The notes under the pieces were generated by a model that saw only the letters and a program-made list of their open reading frames with translations, had not been told where the DNA came from and made no database searches. Of a stretch of DNA of 64,000 bases, positions 40,816 through 50,508 are shown in pieces. The stretch covers positions 186,001 to 250,000 of the forward strand of contig NZ_SMYL01000004.1 in the NCBI RefSeq assembly GCF_004358105.1, read 5' to 3'. The DNA is from Sapientia aquatica. Lineage in GTDB: Bacteria > Pseudomonadota > Gammaproteobacteria > Burkholderiales > Burkholderiaceae_D. The position numbers and the translations under genes were made by a program. Each line of letters opens with the position of its first letter. Position 1 is the stretch's first letter.

Positions 40816-43065
40816 ATGCTGCAACGTAGAATCTGGTGGGCCTTTGTTTTGGTACTCGCCGTCGGTATCGGCATCTCGGTGAGCATCGTGATACTGGGTG
40901 ACAAGGTGCAGGCGATCAATCGCATCTTTATTGCAGAAAAGCTGCCGCAGTCCCGCAGCCTGGGCGAATTGCGCGGCGCGATTGGGGACCAAGAGCGAGT
41001 TTTATACGAATACTATTCATTCACTGCGACCAAAGCATCGTTCCAATCTCAACTAGCAAGCAACAATCAACATTTAGCCAAGATCCTGGCTGAACTCGAT
41101 AAAGACAAGAGCGCGGCTCAACAGGTACAACAATTGCGTGTTCAATTAGGCGCACTCGATGATTTGTCCGAAAAACTGGCAACCATTCTTGGCGCAGCCG
41201 ACATTGATTGGGACGGCGCGCGGGTCATTCTGGCCTTAGTCAAACTCAAAGTGCGCGAGATCGAAGGCACCCTCGGTAACATTGCCACTGCCAACCAAAC
41301 AGCGGTCGATAAATTGTCGGAGGATTCCCAAAATATCGTCGGTATGATGGTCAATTGGACGGTAGGATTTTCAGTATTCGTATTTTGCGTGTCGTTTTTT
41401 GTTGGGTACTATGTTGTGGCAATTTTGCGCGAAGGACTTGAGCGCCGCCGATTGTCGATGTTCCCAGAGCGTGATCCCAATGTCGTGCTGCGACTCAGTC
41501 AAAGCGGCGATATTTTATATGCCAACCCATCGACCTTTCATCTGCTCGCTGAACTGCAACTCGACACTAAAGATGCACGGAATTTGCTCCCCGCTGATTT
41601 TTGCAAAAAATTAGATGAAACCGCATCGTCACCGATTTCTAACTCGCAGTTTGAGCAAGCGCGCGGTCAACATACGTTTGAATATACGGTGTCCTATCTC
41701 AACGATTTTTCGGAGTTTCACGTCTACGTGAAAGATGTGACGGCGCGGAAAAGGGCTGAAGCAAAACTGGTCTATCAAGCTTTCTTTGATGAAGAAACTG
41801 GCTTGCCGAATCAATACAAACTGCAGCAAGAATTAACCATCGCGCTGAGCAATAAGCACTCTGGAACACTATTGATGATCGTGGCCGATCATGAGCAAGA
41901 AATATTTGAAACCTACGGCGCCGCCATTACCGCCAATTGGTTAGCCAAAATCGCGCAACGACTTAGCACGGTATCGCAGCAGTCGGAGCTTACTCTGTAC
42001 CGCTTTAGTAACAATGCTTTTATCGCTGTGATCGAGAGCGACGTACTCCATGTTGCCCAAGAGCGCGCGCAGCAATTTCTGTCGGCATCTGAACAACCGC
42101 TGCAAGTGGATGGTTACGAACTACTTTCAACCCTATCAATTGGCGCGGCTGTCTTACATTACGACGACGCCCATGCTCCTGATGTGGTGGCGGAGGACAC
42201 CGTCAAGCAAGCAGCAAACGCGTGTAACCGTATCCGAAGCAGCGGTGGCAATGGCATCGGGCTGTACGACGAAGCGATGGGCAAGGCGGCGGCACATTAT
42301 TTGAGCCTATCCACTGACTTAAAATACGCGGTGCAAAATAACGAGCTGCGATTACATTATCAGCCCAAGGTAGAAGCAGCCACAGGCCGCTTAGTTGGCA
42401 TGGAAGCGCTAGTGCGTTGGATGCATCCTAAGCGCGGCATGATTTCTCCTGCGGAGTTCATTCCTATTGCCGAAGACACTGGCTTAATTGTAGAAATTGG
42501 GCGATGGGTTTTGCATGAAGCCTGCCGTCAAAATGCCGCGTGGCAGCGCGATGGATTGCGCGCATTGCGGGTTGCCGTTAATTTATCAGCACGCCAATTC
42601 CGATCAACCAATCTATTAAGTGAAATCGACGCTGCGATTGCCCAAACAGGATTGCCGGTCAATGCGTTGGAATTAGAAATTACCGAAAGTATGGTGATGG
42701 ACGATCCGGATACTTTGATTGAACTACTTAACGCGATCCGGCAACGCGGTATTTATCTGGCCTTGGATGATTTCGGCACCGGTCATTCCTCGTTATCGTA
42801 TCTAAAGCGCTTTCCAATTGATTGCATCAAAATTGATCGGGCCTTCATCAAAGACTTGCCCGACAATCTTGACGACGTCGCCATTGTGAAAACTATCGTC
42901 GCGATGGCGAAGGCTTTGGATATGTCCACCGTTGCGGAAGGTGTCGAAACTGCCGAACAATTAGCGCTATTGAACACCATCGATTGCGATCAAATTCAAG
43001 GATTTTTCTTTAGTCGCCCTTTAGCCGCCGACGATTTTCTGGCCTTCTATCGCAAGCATAATTAG
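40816..43065 (+). CDS. Membrane GGDEF-EAL protein (c-di-GMP phosphodiesterase)
   Basis: A 749-residue protein. An N-terminal membrane segment (residues 7-28), a periplasmic helical domain (30-175) and a second membrane segment (179-203) precede a PAS-like region, a GGDEF domain and an EAL domain. The GGDEF active site reads RFSNNAF (about 396-402), so the cyclase is degenerate. The EAL domain is intact: EALVRW near 529, ITESMVMDDP, LDDFGTGHSSLSYLKRFPID and AEGVET. It should degrade c-di-GMP on an external signal. Confidence 0.92.
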   Translation: MLQRRIWWAFVLVLAVGIGISVSIVILGDKVQAINRIFIAEKLPQSRSLGELRGAIGDQERVLYEYYSFTATKASFQSQLASNNQHLAKILAELDKDKSAAQQVQQLRVQLGALDDLSEKLATILGAADIDWDGARVILALVKLKVREIEGTLGNIATANQTAVDKLSEDSQNIVGMMVNWTVGFSVFVFCVSFFVGYYVVAILREGLERRRLSMFPERDPNVVLRLSQSGDILYANPSTFHLLAELQLDTKDARNLLPADFCKKLDETASSPISNSQFEQARGQHTFEYTVSYLNDFSEFHVYVKDVTARKRAEAKLVYQAFFDEETGLPNQYKLQQELTIALSNKHSGTLLMIVADHEQEIFETYGAAITANWLAKIAQRLSTVSQQSELTLYRFSNNAFIAVIESDVLHVAQERAQQFLSASEQPLQVDGYELLSTLSIGAAVLHYDDAHAPDVVAEDTVKQAANACNRIRSSGGNGIGLYDEAMGKAAAHYLSLSTDLKYAVQNNELRLHYQPKVEAATGRLVGMEALVRWMHPKRGMISPAEFIPIAEDTGLIVEIGRWVLHEACRQNAAWQRDGLRALRVAVNLSARQFRSTNLLSEIDAAIAQTGLPVNALELEITESMVMDDPDTLIELLNAIRQRGIYLALDDFGTGHSSLSYLKRFPIDCIKIDRAFIKDLPDNLDDVAIVKTIVAMAKALDMSTVAEGVETAEQLALLNTIDCDQIQGFFFSRPLAADDFLAFYRKHN

Positions 43066-43139
43066 GCCACGCAATTAATAATCAATGTACAGATCAACGA
43101 CTGAGCTAATCGGTCGTTATTGCAACCAAAAAGACTTCG

Positions 43140-43607
43140 TTAGTCACGAGTCACCTGCGCCATAAAACAACCGCGGCGCGCTGTGTGAACTTGGATAAAG
43201 GCAACCGCACTGTGCGCCAGGGCGGCTTCAATCCAACGCGCTAATTCGATACCTTCCAATACCTCGGCGTCGAGCATCAAACAATCGTGGTCAAATGAGC
43301 GCACCGAGAGCAGACGGTTTTTGAGCGCATCGGGAATCGTGTTGCTAAAAATGGATGCCTGCGCAGAACGTTCTGCCACAAAAATCGCATGTTGGCTGCG
43401 ATACGGACCTGAGCTGGGCAGATGTTCATAATTGACTAACAGCGCAGTATCACCGATGGCCAAATCAGTCACGCTGACACGATCAGGATACGCATTGTCA
43501 GCGTCCACGATATAACGCTTCGCGCCATGCTGCTGAAGTTCTTGGTCCGACAATCCAAAGAGATGTTCAAACGGTGCGGAATCGATTCCGCGAATAATGT
43601 AGCTCAT
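43140..43607 (-). CDS. DUF1203 family protein
   Basis: A 155-residue cytosolic protein of the DUF1203 family, with FEHLFGLSDQELQQHGAKRY near the N-terminus, YRSQHAIFVAER in the middle and the closing HTARRGCFMAQV (residues 141-152). The ATG at 43607 has GCGAGG upstream. No function is known for the family; it is a single-gene unit on the minus strand, convergent with the EAL gene. Confidence 0.8.
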   Translation of the reverse strand: MSYIIRGIDSAPFEHLFGLSDQELQQHGAKRYIVDADNAYPDRVSVTDLAIGDTALLVNYEHLPSSGPYRSQHAIFVAERSAQASIFSNTIPDALKNRLLSVRSFDHDCLMLDAEVLEGIELARWIEAALAHSAVAFIQVHTARRGCFMAQVTRD

Positions 43608-43625
43608 GCTCGCCTCGCTTAACAA

Positions 43626-44519
43626 CTTTGTTTAGTAGGCGCGCATCGTAGCTGAACGCGGGTCGGGGCGTTAGCCGTTTTGCGACGTGACATGCGCGCG
43701 CATAGCCATGCTAGGTGAAGCGACGCTTGCTTGCCACATTAAAATTTATAAAACCCAATCCCGGCCAAAATAATTCCGCATAGGTCTGCAAGCAATCCGG
43801 GCAGATACCATGGCTATAAAAAAACTTGGGCTAGGTGATTCACGACATAATCATCGTTCCAACACAGATAAACGTAGGCACACCAATTTCCTATGAAGCA
43901 GAATGCAGTAGTCAATACAAATCTATTCCAGAAAATCAGAATGGTACAAAGTGCCAAAACGAACGCCACAATAAAACTAGACACACTTTGCTTGCATTTA
44001 CGAACAACAAAATTAAGTCGACCGATGTTCCGTTTAATTCAGCTAAAGCGACTACAGCGTCGCTAGATTGCAAAGATTGCCGCCAAGCATTTTCCATAAA
44101 ATAAGCGTTACCCTGTGGCTTGTAAATGCCCTAAATTGGGTATTCGCCGCGCGGCTCGTTGCCTTAGCTGCAGCCTATCGACTCTTCTAGCTATTCGCCA
44201 ACCGATGTAGTCGTCGCATATTTCCACCAACCAACAGCAATCAAATTTACTAGCCAAATTAGAACGCGGTTACCACTTGGAATTGATCCGCAGCGCGTTA
44301 GACGGTTGCACATCAGCGAGTGGCGCCCGCGAAGCCCCTACACCGATTGTGGGCTCTGTTAATTTTTAAATATAACCTTTGGATTTTTTCAATCTATTAC
44401 CTATAAAGAAAGCATGTAACAGTTCAAGCGAACGTTGTTCAAACAATTGATGTGCATGAAACGCCCTGCGCGCCTAGCGAATCAGTTTGGCGTCACCCTC
44501 AGCTAACCGGAGTAGTCAG
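43626..44519. other. Long intergenic region with eroded sequence
   Basis: Nearly 0.9 kb without a convincing gene. The only frame of length (43835-44104, rightward) begins with GTG, lacks a ribosome site and has an atypical composition. The second copy of the palindromic repeat is here. It may be a decayed gene, or hold promoters of the flanking genes. Confidence 0.5.
44120..44143. repeat. Dispersed palindromic repeat, copy 2
   Basis: TTGTAAATGCCCTAAAT (17 bases identical to copy 1), then TGGGTAT. The arms ATGCCC(T)A and (T)GGGTAT pair with some mismatches. Confidence 0.55.
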
Positions 44520-45008
44520 ATGCATTCGAACATCGTGTTATGTGTTGATGATGACAGCACAGTCCTTGCAGCACTGCGTATCGTATTGGGAAAAATATTG
44601 GGTAGCGAAGTCATTGTTGAGATCGCCAGTAGCGGGAAAGAAGCGCTGCTTTTGTGCGCGGAATTGGAGGCCGAAGGGCGCGAAGTAAGCGTGGTGGTGT
44701 CGGATTTTTTGATGCCACAAATGCGCGGTGACGAATTGCTGGTGCGAATACATCAACAGTATCCCAACACGGTCAACATCATGCTCACGGGTCAAAGCGA
44801 CTTGGAGGGCGTCAAGCGTGCGATTAACCAAGCCAATCTGTATCGCTTTTTGGAGAAGCCGTTTAACAACGCTGATCTGGTGCTGACGGTGCGCTCGGCG
44901 TTGAAGTCGTACAACCAACACAGAGAACAAATTGAGAAAATCGACACGCTGCAACGCCGTATTGCCGAATTAGAGGCCAAGCTGGGTGTTGGCGTCGGTG
45001 ATCAGTAA
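44520..45008 (+). CDS. Response regulator with C-terminal coiled coil, no DNA-binding domain
   Basis: A 162-residue protein. Residues 1-120 form a receiver domain: VLCVDDDSTV at the start, the phosphoacceptor in VVSDFLMPQM (about D57), TGQSD and the FLEKPF lysine. The remaining 40 residues are a coiled coil (REQIEKIDTLQRRIAELEAK). The ATG at 44520 has GGAG seven bases upstream. It ends 19 bases before the histidine kinase, so the pair is likely one system; output is probably by protein contact. Confidence 0.88.
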   Translation: MHSNIVLCVDDDSTVLAALRIVLGKILGSEVIVEIASSGKEALLLCAELEAEGREVSVVVSDFLMPQMRGDELLVRIHQQYPNTVNIMLTGQSDLEGVKRAINQANLYRFLEKPFNNADLVLTVRSALKSYNQHREQIEKIDTLQRRIAELEAKLGVGVGDQ

Positions 45009-45027
45009 CAGCACGCACCAGATTAAT

Positions 45028-47763
45028 ATGTTGGCTCGAGCTGCGCTGTTCATCGTTCTGTTTTCCTTCGCCCCGTGGCAATTTGCGTGCGCTAAATCTG
45101 CGCGAGCGCCGCTGGAAGTCTCGACCATCGCCCAAGAACCGGCTGATCTGACCGATCATTTTATGGTGCTGGAAGACAAACAGCGCACGATCCAATTAGA
45201 ACAACTATTAACGCCTGAAGGCGCGCAGCAACTCAAGCCCGCTGTTGCGGTGGGCGGCGCATTAAATTATGGCGTGACTCGCTCCGCTTATTGGTTGCGC
45301 TTTGAATTGAGTAATCAGTCGGAAGCGCCAGTGACTCGCATGTTAGAAATTCACTATGCACGCATCGGTGAAGTGGATTTTTATCAAACGAATTCGGATG
45401 GTCATTATTACAGCCAAGCAGCCGGGCTGGAATTTCCCTTTTCCTCACGCGCCTATCCGAATCGTTATGTGGTTTTTCCGATTACTGTCGCGCCACATTC
45501 AACGCAGATTTATTTCCTCAAAACGCAATATCGCTCTGCTGGTTCTATCGTCATTCCCGCGCGATTATGGGAACCGAATGCTTATCATTATTACGAGCGC
45601 AACGATTACTTTAATCAAGCGTGGTACTTCGGCATCGGCTCGGCCTTGTTGCTGTTTAATTTGCTGGTGTATCTAATTCTGCGCGAACGCAGCTACTTGC
45701 TCTATGTGCTGTATGCGGGCAGCACGATCTTGGCGATGTTTTCTGAAGGTGGCTTAGGGGCGGAATTTTTGTGGCAGGAGGCAACGGCGTGGTCAGAGAT
45801 TTCGACCATGGTGTTATTCGCTTTATTACTGGGCACCTCGTATTTATTCATCCGCGAATTGCTTGGCATACGCAAGTTTTCTAAGACGCTGGATCGCATT
45901 TTGGTATTCATTTGCGCGGCGCTTTTCCTGTGTCCAATTGCCTTTGTTATCGACTTTGGTGATGCACTCACGCCGGCTACTCTGCTGTTTATTGTGTCGT
46001 GTTTGTATGCGCTCATGTTAGGGATTTATGCTGCCTATAAACGTCAACGATTTGCCTATATTTTTCTACTGGCTTTTGGCACATTGATCGCTGGTGGCAT
46101 TACCTATGCCCTGCTGGTGTTAGGAGCAGTGCCGACCAACTTTGTCACACTGCATGGGATGCAAATTGGTTCAGCGATTGAAATGATTTTGCTGGCCTTG
46201 GCACTGGCGGATCGTTTTAACGAAATTCGCAAAGCCAGTGCGCGCGATCAAGACGCTTTATTGGCAGCGCAAAAGCAATTAGTCGAATCGCTGCAATCGT
46301 CCGAAAAAGTATTGGAGCAACGGGTCGAGCGTCGCACCGTGGCTTTGGAAGCAGCGCGCGCCGAAGCGCTTAATTCCTTAGCCACGATACAAGCCATTTT
46401 GGACACCGCGCCGGTTGGGTTAATTTTGTTGGATACCAATGGTAGGCACACGCAAGTCAATAAAAAATATCAGCAGCTTGTCGGCTATAGCGCTGAATCA
46501 CTTTTGGGTACAACCCATGAGCGATTTTTTGCCAACAGTGCGGATTATCGGGCTTTCTTGCAGCGTGTGGTTGCCACGATTGCGCAAGGAAGCCTGTTCG
46601 ACGAAGAAGTGCAAATCAAGCGGAGCGATGGCCAATTGCGCTGGGTACATTGTTTGGTCGATACCATCGCCGTCGGTGAACCGAATAAAGGTTTAGTGGT
46701 AGCGATGGAGGATGTTTCTGACCGAATTCAAAACGAGCAAACGATTAAAGAAGCGAATCTCAAATTGGAGCAACTGCTGCGCGATTTGCAGACCTCGCAA
46801 GCCTACATCATTCAATCTGAAAAAATGGCCTCGCTCGGCCAATTGGTCGCTAACGTGGCGCATGAAATTAACACGCCTATCGGCGCAGTCAAATCGAGCG
46901 GAGCAAGTATTGCCGACGCCATGGGGCAAGTGCTCACCAGCTTGCCCGATGTACTTGAACTACTCAACGCTCAACAACGCACCATTTTTACCCAATTAAT
47001 CGCGCAAGCCAGTAACGCCGCAGCCGCATTAGACAGCCGCGAAGAACGCGAATTAGTGCGCGTCGCTAAAACGGTGTTGGAGCAAGCGGGCATTGCTAAG
47101 GCCAGATATTTCGCTGGTCTGATAGTGCAAATGGGGCTGCATCGCGAGATCGATATTTATCTCCCCTTATTAGCCCATCCCGAAGCAGAAGTAATTTTTG
47201 AAACTGCCACCGGCATCGTTTCGATTATGCACAGCACTAATAACATCAATACGGCGGTTGAACGCGTTTCCAAAATCATCTTCGCGCTCAAATCGTATTC
47301 ACGCTCGCCCGAAGAAGAACAGCGCATCGAATCAAGCGTGCGCGATAGTATCGAAACCGTCTTGACGATTTATAGCAATCAATTCCGTCACGGCGTGGAG
47401 ATCGTGCGCAATTATGAGGACGTGCCAACCATCCAATGCTATCCCGATGCGCTCAATCAAGTGTGGACTAACTTAATCTATAACGCGCTGCAAGCGATGA
47501 ACAATAGCGGCACGCTAACCATCGGTATTCGACGGGTTGCGGATAACGTTGAAGTGTCGGTGCGTGATACCGGAAGTGGGATTCCGGAGGATATTCGCTC
47601 AAGAATATTTGAAGCGTTTTTCACCACTAAACCTATCGGTGAAGGCAGCGGATTGGGCTTGGATATCGTCAAAAAAATCGTCGAAAAGCACAACGGCACG
47701 ATATCCTTAGAGAGTGAAGTCAACGTCGGCACCACATTCTTTGTGCGTTTGCCGATCTCATAA
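45028..47763 (+). CDS. Histidine kinase with 7TMR-DISM sensor and PAS domain
   Basis: A 911-residue sensor. After a signal peptide comes a periplasmic 7TMR-DISMED2-like domain (about 40-180), then about seven membrane helices (residues 195-385), a coiled coil, a PAS domain (residues about 455-570) and a kinase core: H612 in VAHEINTP, N box NQVWTNLIYNALQAM, G1 DTGSGIPED, G2 GEGSGLGLDIV. The start is uncertain; a GTG at 44998 overlaps the regulator stop. It pairs with the upstream response regulator. Confidence 0.9.
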   Translation: MLARAALFIVLFSFAPWQFACAKSARAPLEVSTIAQEPADLTDHFMVLEDKQRTIQLEQLLTPEGAQQLKPAVAVGGALNYGVTRSAYWLRFELSNQSEAPVTRMLEIHYARIGEVDFYQTNSDGHYYSQAAGLEFPFSSRAYPNRYVVFPITVAPHSTQIYFLKTQYRSAGSIVIPARLWEPNAYHYYERNDYFNQAWYFGIGSALLLFNLLVYLILRERSYLLYVLYAGSTILAMFSEGGLGAEFLWQEATAWSEISTMVLFALLLGTSYLFIRELLGIRKFSKTLDRILVFICAALFLCPIAFVIDFGDALTPATLLFIVSCLYALMLGIYAAYKRQRFAYIFLLAFGTLIAGGITYALLVLGAVPTNFVTLHGMQIGSAIEMILLALALADRFNEIRKASARDQDALLAAQKQLVESLQSSEKVLEQRVERRTVALEAARAEALNSLATIQAILDTAPVGLILLDTNGRHTQVNKKYQQLVGYSAESLLGTTHERFFANSADYRAFLQRVVATIAQGSLFDEEVQIKRSDGQLRWVHCLVDTIAVGEPNKGLVVAMEDVSDRIQNEQTIKEANLKLEQLLRDLQTSQAYIIQSEKMASLGQLVANVAHEINTPIGAVKSSGASIADAMGQVLTSLPDVLELLNAQQRTIFTQLIAQASNAAAALDSREERELVRVAKTVLEQAGIAKARYFAGLIVQMGLHREIDIYLPLLAHPEAEVIFETATGIVSIMHSTNNINTAVERVSKIIFALKSYSRSPEEEQRIESSVRDSIETVLTIYSNQFRHGVEIVRNYEDVPTIQCYPDALNQVWTNLIYNALQAMNNSGTLTIGIRRVADNVEVSVRDTGSGIPEDIRSRIFEAFFTTKPIGEGSGLGLDIVKKIVEKHNGTISLESEVNVGTTFFVRLPIS

Positions 47764-47767
47764 AAAA

Positions 47768-47790
47768 CGGGAGCCATTAATGTGCTCCCG
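47768..47790 (-). terminator. Terminator between kinase and GST genes
   Basis: CGGGAGC and GCTCCCG form a stem over a nine-base loop. On the minus strand it is followed by TTTTTT, so it ends the leftward GST transcript; it may also act weakly on the kinase transcript. Confidence 0.75.
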
Positions 47791-47820
47791 CTGTCCGAAC
47801 CTCACTAAAACCAATCTATC

Positions 47821-48438
47821 TTACTTAGCGGTGCGCGCTAACCACGCCTTGACGCCGGCATGATCGGCCACCGATTGATAAACGCGGTTCAGTTTTGGGC
47901 AGTCATCAAAAACCGTCGTCACCACATGATCCAATACGCCCGATTTAAACCAGCGCACTATCATGTAGAGCTTGATATCAACAACGCTAATCGTTGCACC
48001 GCCAAAGAAAGGCTGATCGCCCAACATTTTTTCGACATTACTGCCCCATTTAGGCAAATAGTCGCTGCCAAGCGCTCTGCGTTCGGTGATTTTTTTAGCC
48101 TCATCGGTGATACGCAAAATCGCGCTAACGTGATGACGCAAATCTTCAACATAGTTCATCAGCGCCAGATGCAAGGCAGCTTCGTAATCCTCTTTCGGCA
48201 GCATGCCAGCTTGGCGACCGACATAAGTCAGAATGGCATTAGAATCAGCAATCGGCGCTTTGCCCGGCAATTCAAACACCGGCAACGCGCCGGAGGGAAT
48301 TTGCGGTTTGAGTGCGGGCCAATCGGCTCCGGCAACACGCACATCGTCAAAGTCAATACCAGCTAAATGCAAAGCAATGCGACATTCTTCGCCGCGGCTG
48401 CCGGGAAAATCAAAGTAAATCAGTTTTGGTTTGGTCAT
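47821..48438 (-). CDS. Glutathione S-transferase family protein
   Basis: A 205-residue GST. The N-terminal thioredoxin fold has LIYFDFPGSRGEECRIALH (residues 6-24, Ser13 or Arg15 possible active residues), the PSGALPVFELPG cis-Pro loop and IADSNAILTYVGRQ (63-76). The C-terminal all-helical domain has the FFGGATISVVDI N-cap box. Substrate is unknown. It runs alone on the minus strand and ends at its own terminator. Confidence 0.88.
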   Translation of the reverse strand: MTKPKLIYFDFPGSRGEECRIALHLAGIDFDDVRVAGADWPALKPQIPSGALPVFELPGKAPIADSNAILTYVGRQAGMLPKEDYEAALHLALMNYVEDLRHHVSAILRITDEAKKITERRALGSDYLPKWGSNVEKMLGDQPFFGGATISVVDIKLYMIVRWFKSGVLDHVVTTVFDDCPKLNRVYQSVADHAGVKAWLARTAK

Positions 48439-48576
48439 GGTATCTCTCGCTATTCTTTGGTTTTAGTCAACTAGGTAAAGGATGGAGTGTTCATTGCGCA
48501 GAACTACTTTTAGCCATTAAAAATAGAGCTGTTGCGGCACAGATGGTAACCTAAATTGCGCCTTGTCCAGCGCAGC

Positions 48577-49503
48577 TTACGCATTTGCGCGCAAACGTTT
48601 TGCCAAGTTTTGTTCACGAAAGGCGCTGACCATAAAATCCACAAAGGCTCGCGTTTTTGCCGGTAATAATTTCGTCCCCGGGTAATACAACGAGATTGCA
48701 CCAGCGTTGCTATACCAATGGGGCAAAATGCGCACTAATTCGCCAGTTTGCAGATACGGCAACGCATGCAACATCGCCACCAGCCCGACACCCAATCCTT
48801 GCGTCACCGCTCGGCATATCGCCTCTGGATCGCTCATCGTCATGCGCGGTTTCAGTTGCACGGTTGATTCTTGCCCCTTGGTGGTTTGTAACCGCCAAGG
48901 ACGAATCCGACCCGTCGTGGGTGAGCGCCAGACGATGCCGTCCATGCCCAGCAACTCGTCGGGATTATTGACCTTGGCGCGTCCCGCGAGGTAGCCGGGC
49001 GTTGCGACCAAGACCAAATCCAAACTGGCTAATTCTCTGGCAATCACGCCCGGTGCCAAGGTAATCCCACCGCCGATGGCCGCATCGAAACCGTCATTAA
49101 TCAAATCAACCTGCCGGTTATCGAAATGCAAATCCGGTGTGACGCCGGGATAGCGCGCCAAAAATTCATTAAGTAAGGGCAGAAAATAATCCCGCCCAAA
49201 CGCGGGTGCCAAACTCACTTTGAGGATGCCAACAGGCTTGCCCACCGAGTCCGCCAAATTGGTCATCGCGCCTTGCAAGATACTGAGTCCAGACGTCGCT
49301 TCGGCCAAGAACTGCTCACCCGCTTCCGTGAGCGCCAAACTGCGCGTGCTGCGCTGAAAAAGTCGCACACCCAGGCTGGCCTCAAGACTGGCGACATTTT
49401 TACTCACCGCCGCTGGCGTCACCCCCAAACGACGCGCCGCTGCAGAGAAACTGCCGTGCTCGGCACTGCGTACAAATGATTCGATACTGGCCAGTGTTTC
49501 CAT
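48577..49503 (-). CDS. LysR-type regulator divergent from an NmrA-like gene
   Basis: A 308-residue LysR protein. The HTH (residues 1-60) reads FSAAARRLGVTPAAVSKNVA with LFQRSTRSLALTEAG after it. Residues 90-295 form the effector-binding domain. The ATG at 49503 has GGGGG in front. It lies divergent from the oxidoreductase at 49618, and an inverted repeat lies just upstream (49516-49534), so it probably controls that gene and itself. Confidence 0.92.
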   Translation of the reverse strand: METLASIESFVRSAEHGSFSAAARRLGVTPAAVSKNVASLEASLGVRLFQRSTRSLALTEAGEQFLAEATSGLSILQGAMTNLADSVGKPVGILKVSLAPAFGRDYFLPLLNEFLARYPGVTPDLHFDNRQVDLINDGFDAAIGGGITLAPGVIARELASLDLVLVATPGYLAGRAKVNNPDELLGMDGIVWRSPTTGRIRPWRLQTTKGQESTVQLKPRMTMSDPEAICRAVTQGLGVGLVAMLHALPYLQTGELVRILPHWYSNAGAISLYYPGTKLLPAKTRAFVDFMVSAFREQNLAKRLRANA

Positions 49504-49515
49504 AATCCCCCTAAC

Positions 49516-49534
49516 TTTCAACCATTAGTTGAAA
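49516..49534. promoter_or_regulatory. LysR operator candidate
   Basis: TTTCAAC and GTTGAAA are a perfect seven-base inverted repeat with a five-base centre (CATTA), in the 114-base divergent gap. The T-N11-A pattern typical of LysR sites is inside it. Confidence 0.55.
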
Positions 49535-49617
49535 AAGATTATAGCAATTACCCACTTATAAGCAGTAAATTATTCACCCATAATGCACTCCATCAACCAA
49601 CTTTAAAGGAGTAAATC

Positions 49618-50469
49618 ATGTCAAATTCAATTCTCATCACTGGCGCTTCTGGCAACATCGGCACGCAACTCGTTCAACAGTTAAGCGCCGATGGCATCAA
49701 CGTCATCGCCGGCTCATCCTCTGGAAAATCGATCAACGGCGTGCCAACTCGCCATGTGGACTTTGCCGATGAAAAAAGTCTAGCAAGCGCTTTTGCTGGT
49801 ATCGATACCTTATTCTTGCTGTTGCCGTTAGTTCCAGAAAAATTGCAGTTAGCGCGCAATGCCGTAGCAGCCGCCAAAGCCGCTGGCGTTAAACACATCG
49901 TGCGTTCGTCCGGCGCTGGCGCTGATCCGCAAGCGGGCTTTGCGTTACCGCGTTTGCAAGGCGAAATCGACCAATTAATCATTGATTCGGGCATTCCATT
50001 TACCCTGATTCGTCCTGCAACCTTCATGCAAAATTTTGCGACCTACTTCTCTGGAATGATCAAAATAGGCGCATTGTATTTACCGCAAGCCGATGGGCGC
50101 GTGAGTTTTATCGATGTACGCGACATCGCCGCTGTAACCGCAGCCGTATTAAAAAATCCAGCCGCCCACGATGGCCAGATGTACACCTTAACTGGCGGTG
50201 CAGCAGTATCGAATGCGGAAGCAATTAGCTTGATCGCGCAAGCCACAGGCAAAGCAATTAGTTATGTCGCCGTGGACGATAAATCGGCGATTGAGTCGAT
50301 GAAATCAATGGGGATGGACGACTGGTCTATCGAGCAAATGATGAGCTTGCACCAACTAACCGCCGCCGGTTATGCCGCTGGTACGACAGACACTGTGCAA
50401 AACATCCTTGGCCGCGCACCAATTACCTTTGCAAGCTTTGTGCAAGATTATCGTCAAAGCTGGTTGTAA
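49618..50469 (+). CDS. NmrA-like/SDR NAD(P)-binding oxidoreductase
   Basis: A 283-residue protein with a Rossmann start ILITGASGNIGTQLVQQL (residues 5-22, GxxGxxG), DTLFLLLPLVPEK and the GVKHIVRSSGAGADPQ region, as in NmrA/QOR2-type NAD(P)H-binding proteins and azoreductase-like quinone reductases. AAAGGAG precedes the ATG. Divergent from the LysR regulator, which probably controls it; it may reduce quinones or azo compounds, as in related ytfG-type enzymes. Confidence 0.85.
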   Translation: MSNSILITGASGNIGTQLVQQLSADGINVIAGSSSGKSINGVPTRHVDFADEKSLASAFAGIDTLFLLLPLVPEKLQLARNAVAAAKAAGVKHIVRSSGAGADPQAGFALPRLQGEIDQLIIDSGIPFTLIRPATFMQNFATYFSGMIKIGALYLPQADGRVSFIDVRDIAAVTAAVLKNPAAHDGQMYTLTGGAAVSNAEAISLIAQATGKAISYVAVDDKSAIESMKSMGMDDWSIEQMMSLHQLTAAGYAAGTTDTVQNILGRAPITFASFVQDYRQSWL

Positions 50470-50508
50470 AAGTAGGCGGTTTGACTCACCGAGAATGTCG
50501 ATAAACAG

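Noticed and set aside
43835-44104. Rightward frame of 89 codons in the large intergenic gap
   Set aside because: GTG start without a ribosome site, unusual residue composition and no family pattern; kept only as part of the gap.
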